The notes under the pieces were generated by a model, which was not told the origin of the DNA, did not search any database, and saw only the letters and a program-made list of their open reading frames with translations. 64,000 bases of DNA from Pseudomonas fluorescens HK44 (GTDB taxonomy: Bacteria > Pseudomonadota > Gammaproteobacteria > Pseudomonadales > Pseudomonadaceae). The stretch covers positions 434,001 through 498,000 of the forward strand of contig NZ_AFOY02000019.1 of NCBI RefSeq assembly GCF_000217955.3, given 5' to 3'. Position 1 is the stretch's first letter, and each line of letters opens with the position of its first letter. Of this stretch, positions 52,322 to 60,762 are shown piece by piece. Both the position numbers and the translations under genes were made by a program.

Positions 52322-55300
52322 GCCAGATCAATCGCCTGTCCAACGGTGGACGGATCGACCGCAACAAAGTCCTGAGCTTCACCTTCAACGGCCAGCTCTA
52401 CAAAGGCTTTGAAGGCGACTCCCTGGCCGCTGCATTGCTGGCCAACGGCGTCGACATCATCGGTCGCAGCTTCAAGTATTCGCGTCCTCGCGGGATCTTC
52501 GCCGCGGGCAGCGAAGAGCCGAACGCGGTGCTGCAGATCGGTGCCACCGAAGCCACGCAAATTCCTAACGTGCGCGCCACTCAACAGGCGCTGTACCAGG
52601 GCCTCGTCGCCACCAGCACCAACGGCTGGCCGAGCGTGAACAACGACATGATGGGGATTCTCGGCAAGGTCGGCGGCAAGCTGATGCCACCGGGTTTCTA
52701 CTACAAAACCTTCATGTACCCGCAATCGTTCTGGATGACCTACGAGAAGTACATTCGTAAGGCTGCAGGTCTTGGCCGTTCGCCGACCGAGAACGATCCG
52801 GACACCTACGACTACATGAACCAGCACTGCGACGTGCTGATTGTCGGCGGTGGCCCGGCCGGTCTGGCGGCTGCCCTGGCGGCTGCGCGCAGCGGTGCCC
52901 GAGTGATTCTGGCCGATGAGCAGGAAGAGTTTGGCGGCAGCCTGCTCGATTCCCGTGAAAGCCTCGACGGCAAACCCGCCACCGAGTGGGTCGCCAGTGT
53001 CATTGCCGAACTCAAAAACACCCCTGACGTGTTGGTGCTGCCGCGTGCGACCGTCAACGGTTACCACGACCACAACTTCCTGACCATTCACGAGCGCCTC
53101 ACCGATCACCTCGGCGACCGCGCACCGATCGGCCAGGTTCGTCAGCGTATCCACCGGGTTCGCGCCAAGCGCGTGGTACTGGCGACGGGTGCTCACGAGC
53201 GTCCACTGGTCTACGGCAACAACGACGTGCCGGGCAACATGCTCGCCGGTGCCGTCTCGACTTACGTGCGCCGTTACGGCGTAGCACCGGGCAAGAAACT
53301 GGTGCTGTCGACCAACAACGATCACGCCTACCGCGTGGCGCTGGACTGGCTCGACGCCAGCCTGCAAGTGGTGGCCATCGCCGATGCGCGGAGCAATCCT
53401 CGCGGTGCGCTGGTAGAAGAAGCACGTGCCAAAGGCATCCGTATTCTGACCGGCAGTGCCGTCATCGAAGCGCGCGGCAGCAAGCGCGTCACCGCCGCTC
53501 GTGTTGCCGCGATCGACGTCAAGGCGCACACCGTCACCAGCCCTGGCGAATGGCTTGAGTGCGATCTGGTTGCCAGTTCCGGCGGCTACAGCCCAGTGGT
53601 TCACCTGGCCTCGCACTTGGGTGGCAAACCGATCTGGCGTGAAGACATCCTCGGTTTCATTCCGGGCGAAGCACCGCAAAAACGCGTCTGCGTGGGCGGC
53701 ATCAATGGCGTCTACAGCCTCGGCGATACTCTGGCCGACGGTTTTGAAGGCGGCGTGCGCGCGGCCAGCGAAGCCGGCTTCAAAGCGGTCGAAGGCGTCC
53801 TGCCCAAAGCCCTGAGCCGTGTCGAAGAGCCGACTCTGGCGCTGTTCCAGGTGCCGCATGAAAAGGCTACCGCACGTGCGCCGAAGCAATTCGTCGACCT
53901 GCAGAACGACGTCACCGCTGCCGCCATCGAACTGGCGACCCGCGAGGGCTTCGAGTCGGTCGAGCACGTAAAACGTTACACCGCACTGGGCTTCGGTACT
54001 GACCAGGGCAAGCTTGGCAACGTCAACGGTCTGGCCATCGCCGCCCGTTCGCTGAACGTGACCATCCCGCAGATGGGCACCACCATGTTCCGCCCGAACT
54101 ACACGCCGGTGACTTTCGGTGCGGTAGCCGGTCGTCACTGTGGGCACATCTTCGAACCAGTGCGTTGCACCGCACTGCACGCCTGGCACGTGAAAAACGG
54201 TGCCGAGTTCGAAGACGTCGGTCAGTGGAAGCGTCCTTGGTACTTCCCGAAAAACGGTGAAGACCTGCATGCCGCGGTGAAACGTGAATGCCTGGCCGTG
54301 CGTGAAAGCGTCGGCCTGCTGGATGCCTCGACACTCGGCAAGATCGACATTCAAGGCCCGGATGCGCGTGAGTTCCTCAACCGCGTCTACACCAACGCCT
54401 GGACCAAGCTCGACGTGGGCAAGGCCCGCTACGGCCTGATGTGCAAAGAAGACGGGATGGTCTTCGACGACGGTGTCACTGCATGCCTCGCCGACAACCA
54501 CTTCGTGATGACCACCACCACCGGCGGCGCTGCGCGCGTGCTGCAATGGCTGGAAATCTACCACCAGACCGAATGGCCAGACCTGAAGGTGTACTTCACC
54601 TCGGTTACCGACCACTGGGCGACCATGACCCTGTCCGGGCCGAACAGCCGCAAGCTGCTCAGCGAAGTCACCGACATCGATCTGGACAGGGACGGTTTCC
54701 CGTTCATGACCTGGAAAGAAGGTTTGGTAGGCGGTGTGCCGGCTCGGGTGTTCCGGATCTCGTTTACCGGTGAGCTGTCGTACGAAGTCAACGTGCAGGC
54801 CGACTACGCCATGGGCGTTCTGGAAAAAATCGTCGAGGCGGGCAAGAAGTACAACCTGACGCCGTACGGTACTGAAACCATGCACGTCCTGCGGGCCGAG
54901 AAGGGGTTCATCATCGTCGGTCAGGACACTGACAGCTCGATGACCCCGGACGACCTGAACATGGGCTGGTGCGTCGGTCGCACCAAACCGTTCTCGTGGA
55001 TCGGCTGGCGTGGCATGAACCGTGAAGACTGTGTGCGTGATCAGCGCAAACAGTTGGTCGGCCTCAAGCCGATCGACCCGACCAAATGGCTGCCGGAAGG
55101 TGCGCAACTGGTGTTCAACACCAAGCAAGCGATCCCGATGAGCATGGTCGGTCACGTGACCTCCAGCTACGCCCACAACTCCCTTGGCTATTCGTTTGCC
55201 ATGGGTGTGGTCAAAGGCGGCTTGAAGCGCCTCGGCGAGCGCGTGTTCGCGCCGTTGGCCGATGGCAGCGTGATCGAAGCGGAAATCGTTTCTTCGGTGT

Positions 55301-55335
55301 TCTTCGATCCGAAAGGCGATCGCCAGAACATCTAG
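52318..55335 (+). CDS. soxA: sarcosine oxidase alpha subunit SoxA
   Basis: The 1005-residue subunit has an N-terminal ferredoxin-fold domain (~1-100), an NAD-binding FAD domain from ~165 (DVLIVGGGPAGLAAALAAARSGA), and a C-terminal GcvT-like folate domain (~600-1005; MTLSGPNSRKLL, SFTGELSYEVNV). It binds NAD+ and delivers the released formaldehyde to THF. It is the largest coding sequence on the plus strand of the window. No internal stop or frameshift is seen. Confidence 0.96.
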   Translation: MSQINRLSNGGRIDRNKVLSFTFNGQLYKGFEGDSLAAALLANGVDIIGRSFKYSRPRGIFAAGSEEPNAVLQIGATEATQIPNVRATQQALYQGLVATSTNGWPSVNNDMMGILGKVGGKLMPPGFYYKTFMYPQSFWMTYEKYIRKAAGLGRSPTENDPDTYDYMNQHCDVLIVGGGPAGLAAALAAARSGARVILADEQEEFGGSLLDSRESLDGKPATEWVASVIAELKNTPDVLVLPRATVNGYHDHNFLTIHERLTDHLGDRAPIGQVRQRIHRVRAKRVVLATGAHERPLVYGNNDVPGNMLAGAVSTYVRRYGVAPGKKLVLSTNNDHAYRVALDWLDASLQVVAIADARSNPRGALVEEARAKGIRILTGSAVIEARGSKRVTAARVAAIDVKAHTVTSPGEWLECDLVASSGGYSPVVHLASHLGGKPIWREDILGFIPGEAPQKRVCVGGINGVYSLGDTLADGFEGGVRAASEAGFKAVEGVLPKALSRVEEPTLALFQVPHEKATARAPKQFVDLQNDVTAAAIELATREGFESVEHVKRYTALGFGTDQGKLGNVNGLAIAARSLNVTIPQMGTTMFRPNYTPVTFGAVAGRHCGHIFEPVRCTALHAWHVKNGAEFEDVGQWKRPWYFPKNGEDLHAAVKRECLAVRESVGLLDASTLGKIDIQGPDAREFLNRVYTNAWTKLDVGKARYGLMCKEDGMVFDDGVTACLADNHFVMTTTTGGAARVLQWLEIYHQTEWPDLKVYFTSVTDHWATMTLSGPNSRKLLSEVTDIDLDRDGFPFMTWKEGLVGGVPARVFRISFTGELSYEVNVQADYAMGVLEKIVEAGKKYNLTPYGTETMHVLRAEKGFIIVGQDTDSSMTPDDLNMGWCVGRTKPFSWIGWRGMNREDCVRDQRKQLVGLKPIDPTKWLPEGAQLVFNTKQAIPMSMVGHVTSSYAHNSLGYSFAMGVVKGGLKRLGERVFAPLADGSVIEAEIVSSVFFDPKGDRQNI

Positions 55336-55379
55336 TGGCCTCGAATCCTGTGGGGTGTCAGCTGAACCGCGTTGTCTGC

Positions 55380-55444
55380 ATCGCGAGCAGGCTCGCTCCC
55401 ACAGGAGATCGCGTAACCTTTGTGGGAGCGAGCTTGCTCGCGAT
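55380..55444. repeat. REP doublet (family 2) between soxA and soxG
   Basis: ATCGCGAGCAGGCTCGCTCC-type arm followed by TGTGGGAGCGAGCTTGCTCG, arms facing outward, inside the sox operon. Confidence 0.85.
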
Positions 55445-55501
55445 GGCGGCAGCGTAGCCACCACCAGGGCCGGAACCAACAGAATTCAAGACAGGTGCTT
55501 T

Positions 55502-56134
55502 ATGACCACAGCCAACGTTTACCAACAGCGCCCAACCACTGGGGCAAAGGCCGAGTCGTCGCTGCACCACGCGGGCCTGCAAAGCCTGGTGGGCAAGGGC
55601 CGTAAAAACGCCGGTGTCACCGTGCGTGAGAAAAAACTCCTGGGCCATCTGACCATTCGTGGCGATGCCCACAACCCGGCATTCGCCGCGGGCGTGCACA
55701 AGGCCCTGGGCCTTGAGCTGCCGGTCGCGCTGACCGTGGTCGCCAAAGGCGAAACCAGCCTGCAATGGATGGGCCCGGACGAGTGGTTGCTGATCGTGCC
55801 GAGTGGTGAAGAATTCGCTGCCGAGAAAAAACTGCGTGAAGCCCTGGGCGATCTGCACATCTCCATCGTCAATGTCAGCGGCGGCCAGCAGATCCTTGAG
55901 CTGAGCGGCCCGAAAGTCCGCGAAGTGCTGATGAAGTCCACCAGCTACGACGTGCACCCTAACAACTTCCCGGTGGGCAAAGCGGTGGGCACGGTGTTCG
56001 CCAAGTCGCAACTGGTGATCCGCCACACCGCCGAAGACACCTGGGAACTGCTGATCCGTCGCAGCTTCTCGGATTACTGGTGGCTGTGGTTGCAGGATGC
56101 GGCTGCTGAATATGGCCTTAGCGTCCAGGCCTGA
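55502..56134 (+). CDS. soxG: sarcosine oxidase gamma subunit SoxG
   Basis: The 210-residue subunit starts MTTANVYQQRPTTGAKAESS. It has GcvT-like C-terminal features (WMGPDEWLLIVPSGEE, VNVSGGQQILELSGPKVREVLM). It completes the heterotetramer with SoxBDA. The open frame reads back 49 codons through the REP arms, so I placed the start at 55502. The REP doublet makes an unusually large gap from soxA for an operon. Confidence 0.94.
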   Translation: MTTANVYQQRPTTGAKAESSLHHAGLQSLVGKGRKNAGVTVREKKLLGHLTIRGDAHNPAFAAGVHKALGLELPVALTVVAKGETSLQWMGPDEWLLIVPSGEEFAAEKKLREALGDLHISIVNVSGGQQILELSGPKVREVLMKSTSYDVHPNNFPVGKAVGTVFAKSQLVIRHTAEDTWELLIRRSFSDYWWLWLQDAAAEYGLSVQA

Positions 56135-56137
56135 TCT

Positions 56138-56266
56138 GTGGCGAGGGAGCTTGCTCCCGCTGGGCTGCGCAGCAGCCCCAATGCCATCTATAGCATTCCG
56201 CCAGTGAGACCGAATCCGTAGATTTACGACTGCTACGCAGCCGACGGGAGCAAGCTCCCTCGCCAC
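56138..56266. repeat. REP doublet (family 1) between soxG and purU
   Basis: GTGGCGAGGGAGCTTGCTCC and inverted GGGAGCAAGCTCCCTCGCCAC fill nearly the whole 149-base gap. Confidence 0.92.
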
Positions 56267-56283
56267 AAAGGAGTCACCGCACT

Positions 56284-57141
56284 ATGAGCCGCGCACCAGA
56301 TACATGGATTTTGACTGCCCATTGCCCAAGCGTCCTGGGCACGGTGGATGCGGTGACCCGCTTTCTGTTCGAACAGGGTTGCTACGTCACCGAGCACCAT
56401 TCCTTCGATGATCGGCTTTCGGGCCGCTTCTTCATTCGTGTGGAGTTCCGTCAGCCCGACGCCTTCGACGAACAGACGTTCCGCAGCGGTTTAGCCGGAC
56501 GGACCGACGCGTTCGGCATGGTGTTCGAGCTGACTCCGCCGCACCACCGGCCAAAAGTGGTGATCATGGTCTCCAAGGCCGATCACTGCCTCAACGATTT
56601 GCTCTATCGCCAGCGCATCGGCCAACTGTCGATGGATGTGGTCGCGGTGGTGTCCAACCACCCGGACCTCAAGCCGCTGGCCGATTGGCACGGGATTCCT
56701 TATTACCACTTCCCGCTCGACCCCAACGACAAGCCCTCGCAAGAGCGGCAAGTCTGGCAGGTGATCGAAGAGTCCAGTGCAGAACTGGTGGTGCTTGCGC
56801 GCTACATGCAAGTGCTGTCGCCGGAGCTGTGCCGCAAGCTCGATGGTAAAGCGATCAATATCCATCACTCCTTGCTGCCCGGTTTCAAAGGCGCCAAGCC
56901 GTATCACCAGGCGTACAACAAGGGTGTGAAACTGGTGGGCGCCACGGCGCACTACATCAACAACGACCTCGACGAAGGCCCGATCATCGCCCAAGGCGTG
57001 GAAGCGGTGGATCACAGCCATTATCCCGAAGACCTGATTGCCAAAGGCCGGGATATCGAAGGGCTGACGTTGGCCCGAGCGGTGGGTTATCACATTGAAC
57101 GGCGGGTGTTTCTCAACGCCAACAGAACAGTAGTTCTTTAG
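56284..57141 (+). CDS. purU: formyltetrahydrofolate deformylase PurU
   Basis: The 285-residue protein has an N-terminal ACT domain (~5-85; TAHCPSVLGTVDAVTRFLFEQG) and a formyltransferase-type catalytic domain (~90-285; NIHHSLLPGFKGAKPYHQAYNKG). The downstream motif ATAHYINNDLDEGPIIAQ supplies the Asp. It hydrolyses 10-formyl-THF to formate, returning free THF for SoxA. AAAGGAGTCACCGCACT precedes the ATG. It corresponds to purU2 of the P. aeruginosa betaine cluster. Confidence 0.95.
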   Translation: MSRAPDTWILTAHCPSVLGTVDAVTRFLFEQGCYVTEHHSFDDRLSGRFFIRVEFRQPDAFDEQTFRSGLAGRTDAFGMVFELTPPHHRPKVVIMVSKADHCLNDLLYRQRIGQLSMDVVAVVSNHPDLKPLADWHGIPYYHFPLDPNDKPSQERQVWQVIEESSAELVVLARYMQVLSPELCRKLDGKAINIHHSLLPGFKGAKPYHQAYNKGVKLVGATAHYINNDLDEGPIIAQGVEAVDHSHYPEDLIAKGRDIEGLTLARAVGYHIERRVFLNANRTVVL

Positions 57142-57164
57142 ATTTTTGGGGCCGCTTTGCGACC

Positions 57165-57255
57165 CATCGCGGGCAAGCCTTGCTCCTACAGTGATCGCGT
57201 CGTCCCGTTATTTAATGGCCGACGTCACCTCGTAGGAGCAAAGCGTGCTCGCGAT
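57165..57255. repeat. REP doublet (family 3) between purU and fdhA
   Basis: CATCGCGGGCAAGCCTTGCT and an inverted, slightly changed arm ending GCTCGCGATG. Confidence 0.88.
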
Positions 57256-57359
57256 GAGGCCCTTACAAACAACACAAGACACAAGCACTAACCCAAGCAA
57301 TCTACGCGTTGCCCTCAGTTGGTAACGCGGTTTCATAAAAACAACAGCGAGGTGAAAGC

Positions 57360-58559
57360 ATGTCTGGTAATCGTGGTGTGGTGTATCTCGGCAATGGCAA
57401 GGTCGAAGTACAGAAAATCGACTATCCAAAAATGCAGGACCCACGCGGCAGGAAGATCGAGCACGGCGTCATCCTGCGCGTGGTATCCACCAATATCTGT
57501 GGTTCCGACCAGCACATGGTGCGTGGTCGCACCACGGCTCAAACCGGTCTGGTGCTGGGCCACGAGATCACCGGTGAAGTGATCGAGAAGGGCAGCGACG
57601 TCGAGAACCTGAAAATCGGCGACCTGGTGTCGGTGCCGTTCAACGTGGCGTGCGGGCGCTGCCGTTCCTGCAAAGAAATGCACACCGGTGTCTGCCTCAG
57701 CGTTAACCCGGCCCGTCCGGGCGGTGCCTATGGTTATGTCGACATGGGTGACTGGACAGGCGGCCAGGCCGAATACGCAATGGTGCCGTATGCCGACTTC
57801 AACCTGCTGAAACTGCCGGACCGCGACCGGGCCATGGAAAAAATCCGTGACCTGACCTGCCTCTCCGACATCCTGCCAACCGGTTACCACGGCGCAGTCA
57901 CTGCCGGCGTTGGCCCTGGCAGCACCGTGTACATCGCGGGCGCAGGTCCGGTCGGTCTGGCGGCTGCCGCTTCCGCTCGCCTGCTGGGCGCGGCAGTGGT
58001 GATCATCGGTGACGTCAACCCGATCCGCCTGGCTCACGCCAAGGCCCAGGGTTTTGAAATCGCTGACCTGTCGACAGACACCCCACTGCACGAACAGATC
58101 GCCGCGCTGTTGGGCGAGCCAGAAGTGGATTGCGCCGTCGACGCCGTGGGCTTCGAAGCCCGTGGTCACGGCCATGCCGGGGTGAAACACGAAGCACCGG
58201 CCACCGTACTCAACTCGCTGATGGGCGTGGTTCGGGTTGCCGGCAAAATCGGCATCCCTGGCCTGTACGTCACCGAAGATCCGGGTGCAGTCGATGCGGC
58301 CGCGAAAATGGGCAGCCTGAGCATCCGCTTCGGTCTGGGCTGGGCTAAATCCCACAGCTTCCACACCGGGCAGACCCCGGTGATGAAGTACAACCGCCAG
58401 CTGATGCAGGCGATCATGTGGGACCGCATCAAGATTGCCGACATCGTGGGCGTCGAGGTCATCAGCCTCGACGACGCACCACGTGGCTATGGCGAGTTCG
58501 ATGCGGGCGTGCCGAAGAAGTTTGTGATTGATCCGCATAAGTTGTTTAGTGCGGCGTAA
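57360..58559 (+). CDS. fdhA: glutathione-independent formaldehyde dehydrogenase FdhA
   Basis: The 399-residue zinc dehydrogenase has catalytic zinc ligands C47 and H68 (NICGSDQHMVRGR, LGHEITGEV). The structural zinc cysteines are C98, C101, C104 and C112. A Rossmann motif lies at YIAGAGPVGLAAAASA. It oxidises formaldehyde to formate with tightly bound NAD, removing the formaldehyde made by GbcA and DgcA. GAGGTGAAAGC precedes the ATG. Its last 226 codons are duplicated at 59909-60595. Confidence 0.95.
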   Translation: MSGNRGVVYLGNGKVEVQKIDYPKMQDPRGRKIEHGVILRVVSTNICGSDQHMVRGRTTAQTGLVLGHEITGEVIEKGSDVENLKIGDLVSVPFNVACGRCRSCKEMHTGVCLSVNPARPGGAYGYVDMGDWTGGQAEYAMVPYADFNLLKLPDRDRAMEKIRDLTCLSDILPTGYHGAVTAGVGPGSTVYIAGAGPVGLAAAASARLLGAAVVIIGDVNPIRLAHAKAQGFEIADLSTDTPLHEQIAALLGEPEVDCAVDAVGFEARGHGHAGVKHEAPATVLNSLMGVVRVAGKIGIPGLYVTEDPGAVDAAAKMGSLSIRFGLGWAKSHSFHTGQTPVMKYNRQLMQAIMWDRIKIADIVGVEVISLDDAPRGYGEFDAGVPKKFVIDPHKLFSAA

Positions 58560-58575
58560 GGGCTGTAGGTGAAAA

Positions 58576-58601
58576 AAAGGGCGACTTAATGTCGTCCTTT
58601 T
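58576..58601 (+). terminator. fdhA intrinsic terminator
   Basis: AAAGGGCGAC / GTCGTCCTTT stem with a five-base loop, then T-rich sequence. A copy follows the duplicated fdhA fragment. Confidence 0.85.
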
Positions 58602-58684
58602 GATTTGTATATATATCTTGGACTGTTGGGTTGGACATTAAATCGATTTGTTATGATTCTTGTTGCATTTTTATGGGCTGTGTC

Positions 58685-59758
58685 TTATGGATCTGAAGGA
58701 AAAGTCGAAATATTTTTTCTTTCTTTTTTATTGAGAGGGTCAAAGGGATTTCGTTTGATAATGGTAAATTGACTTGTGGGGATTTTATGTTCGGTTAAGG
58801 CTAGGTCATGCCTTGTGAGCAATTCGCCGTAGTAACCTTTAGTTGGCTTGTTAGATAATTTTGCAAAAATTGCTGCAAAAGAATTGGCTTCTCCCTCCGC
58901 AGAGTAGCAAGACAAAATTCGAACGTTGTTATATGAATCAAAGTCGATTCCTTGTTTTTTTGCAGCAATGAATAGTTTGAGTGGGCCCCATTCGCCCTCG
59001 CTAGTCGTTAATAATGAATTTTCGTTTGGAGCGGGCTTTACTCCATGGCCGATAAAATTTATTCGTCGACCACCTTCAGATGTGTCCTCGTAGCTTACAA
59101 CTCCTTTTGCAATCTGACGCCTCTTTAGCATATGTTGAGTTTTTGGCATTTTTTGCGCCGTTGTTGAAGGAGCAATTTTTTTTGCTTGTTGAGCCAGGAG
59201 CTTCAGATTGGTCCTGACTAGTGCCCAGCTATGCCCCGTATTGTCCACTCGATTCAACGGATCTCCTGTGCAATACGCATACGCATTCAACCCACCCTCC
59301 CCAAACGGACTCCAACTGTCCGGGCTGTTAAACCGCATCAACACCGGATTAAACGCCCGATAGCCATTACCCAACAAATAACACCCGGTCACCGGGTCCG
59401 GCCGTTCGCCGTTGAAACCGAGCAGGCTGAGCAAACCGCCTCCGGGAGCGCGATGGCCGTAAGGCGTGTAGGCGATGGGATGAGGCTGCGTGGCGTCGAG
59501 TGCGTTCAACACCGAACGTTGCTGATCGGTGGCGAGCAAGGTGGTTTCCGCTGCGCCGTTTTGACGCTGTTGTAGTGCGAGCAGTTGATCCTCGTGCTGC
59601 ATGATCGAACACTGCGTCGCACCCTGGATCTCGGTGGCCAGGCGATCTTCGAGGTAGAAGCGTTGGGTGCTCGTCCGCACCGATGGCGCGCAAGCGGTTA
59701 GGCGATCCAGTGGGTCGTAGCGGTAGTGGCAAAGCAGGGTTCCGCGATTGAGCGGCAT
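58685..59758 (-). CDS. short RHS core protein A with caspase/CPD-like C-terminal tail
   Basis: The 357-residue protein has an RHS-associated core over residues 1-176 (YRYDPLDRL, YLLGNGYRAFNPVLMRFNSPDS, AYCTGDPLNRVDNTGH). An unrelated tail (177-357) is encoded by AT-rich DNA. The tail contains INFIGHG (H238) and VRILSCYSAEG (C284), the His-Gly...Cys order of clan CD cysteine peptidases such as MARTX CPD and caspases. AGGAAATCCCGCCC precedes the ATG. The first 30 codons of the open frame are upstream noise. No immunity gene follows. Confidence 0.78.
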   Translation of the reverse strand: MPLNRGTLLCHYRYDPLDRLTACAPSVRTSTQRFYLEDRLATEIQGATQCSIMQHEDQLLALQQRQNGAAETTLLATDQQRSVLNALDATQPHPIAYTPYGHRAPGGGLLSLLGFNGERPDPVTGCYLLGNGYRAFNPVLMRFNSPDSWSPFGEGGLNAYAYCTGDPLNRVDNTGHSWALVRTNLKLLAQQAKKIAPSTTAQKMPKTQHMLKRRQIAKGVVSYEDTSEGGRRINFIGHGVKPAPNENSLLTTSEGEWGPLKLFIAAKKQGIDFDSYNNVRILSCYSAEGEANSFAAIFAKLSNKPTKGYYGELLTRHDLALTEHKIPTSQFTIIKRNPFDPLNKKERKNISTFPSDP

Positions 59759-59857
59759 GGGCGGGATTTCCTGAAAGGTGCGTCGATTCAAGGATTCACT
59801 GTGGCGCAATTGGCCGGGCTTGCCCACTATCAGAACTGCTAGGGTCAACGGCTGGAG

Positions 59858-59908
59858 ATGACGCAGAGCGTCGCGGGCGGGATTCCCACGCAGGAGTCAA
59901 CGATCATT
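59858..59908. repeat. REP-like element (family 4) at a duplication junction
   Basis: GACGCAGAGCGTCGCGGGCG then ATTCCCACGCAGGAGTC and AACGATCATT match the element at 61869-61934. Its right end joins directly to fdhA-derived sequence. Confidence 0.7.
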
Positions 59909-60595
59909 CTAGCGACCGGTTACCACCGCGCTGTCACGGTGGGTGTTGGCCCGGGCAGCACCGTCTGCATCGCCGGCGCGGGTCCGATGGGGCTGGCGGC
60001 TGCCGCTTCCGCTCGCCTGCTGGGCGCGACAGTGGTGATCATCGGTGACGTCAATCCGATCCGCCTGGTTCACGCCAAGGCCCAGGGTTTTGAAATCGCC
60101 GACCTGTCCCAGGACACTCCGCTGCACGAACAGATCGCTGCATTGTTGGGCGAACCGGAAGTGGATTGCGCCGTCGACGCCGTGGGCTTCGAAGCCCGTG
60201 GTCACGGCCATTCGGGGGTGAAACACGAAGCACCGGCCACTGTACTCAACTCGCTGATGGGCGTGGTTCGGGTTGCCGGCAAAATCGGTATTCCGGGCCT
60301 GTACGTGACTGAAGATCCAGGTGCCGTCGATGCCGCCGCGAAGATGGACAGCCTGAGCATCCGCTTCGGTCTTGGCTGGGCCAAATCCCACAGCTTCCAC
60401 ACCGGCCAGACCCCGGTGATGAAGTACAACCGCCAGCTGATGCAGGCGATCATGTGGGACCGGATCAAGATCGCCGACATCGTTGGGGTTGAGGTGATTA
60501 GCCTGGACGACGTGCCACGTGGGTATGGCGAGTTCGATGCGGGCGTGCCGAAGAAGTTTGTGAATAATCTGCGTAAGTTGTTTAGTGCGGCGTAA
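59909..60595 (+). pseudogene. 5'-truncated duplicate of fdhA
   Basis: From TGYHRAV onward the translation matches FdhA residues 174-399 with few changes. It lacks the catalytic (C47, H68) and structural zinc sites, so it cannot be an active dehydrogenase. An open frame starts earlier at 59858, but its first ~17 codons come from a REP-like repeat. The terminator of fdhA is duplicated as well. It is part of a roughly 2-kb tandem duplication with the RHS genes. Confidence 0.9.
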
Positions 60596-60613
60596 GGGCG
60601 TTCCAAGTGAAAG

Positions 60614-60638
60614 AAGGGCGACGTGATGTTGCCCTTTT
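60614..60638 (+). terminator. duplicated fdhA terminator
   Basis: AAGGGCGAC / GTTGCCCTT stem, then TT; a diverged copy of the element at 58576. Confidence 0.75.
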
Positions 60639-60649
60639 GACGTTGAACC

Positions 60650-60762
60650 AACGGACTTGCCTTGAGGGTCGTTCAATCGCATATACACTGGATTAAACGC
60701 TCGATAGCCAAATCCCAGTAGAAAATGTCCGGTCACCGAGTCGGGTCATTTGTCGTTGAACG
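60650..60762 (-). pseudogene. RHS core remnant
   Basis: Read on the minus strand, this encodes FNDK, a stop, then PDSVTGHFLLGFGYRAFNPVY and MRLNDPQGKSVGS. That is a decayed copy of the RHS core block seen at residues ~115-150 of both RHS proteins. It directly follows RHS protein B, whose stop codon falls inside it in another frame. Confidence 0.8.

Noticed and set aside
52237..55479. 1080-codon open frame antisense to soxA
   Set aside because: soxA is unambiguous on the other strand and the antisense translation shows no motifs or ribosome-binding site.
3338..56266. Regularly recurring palindromes that might suggest a CRISPR array or phage attachment sites
   Set aside because: They are dispersed singly in intergenic gaps, paired in inverted orientation and belong to four REP families. 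There is no repeat-spacer array and no cas gene.
58560..58684. Possible immunity gene downstream of RHS protein A
   Set aside because: Only 125 bases remain before the fdhA stop and they contain the fdhA terminator. No open frame is present on the minus strand.
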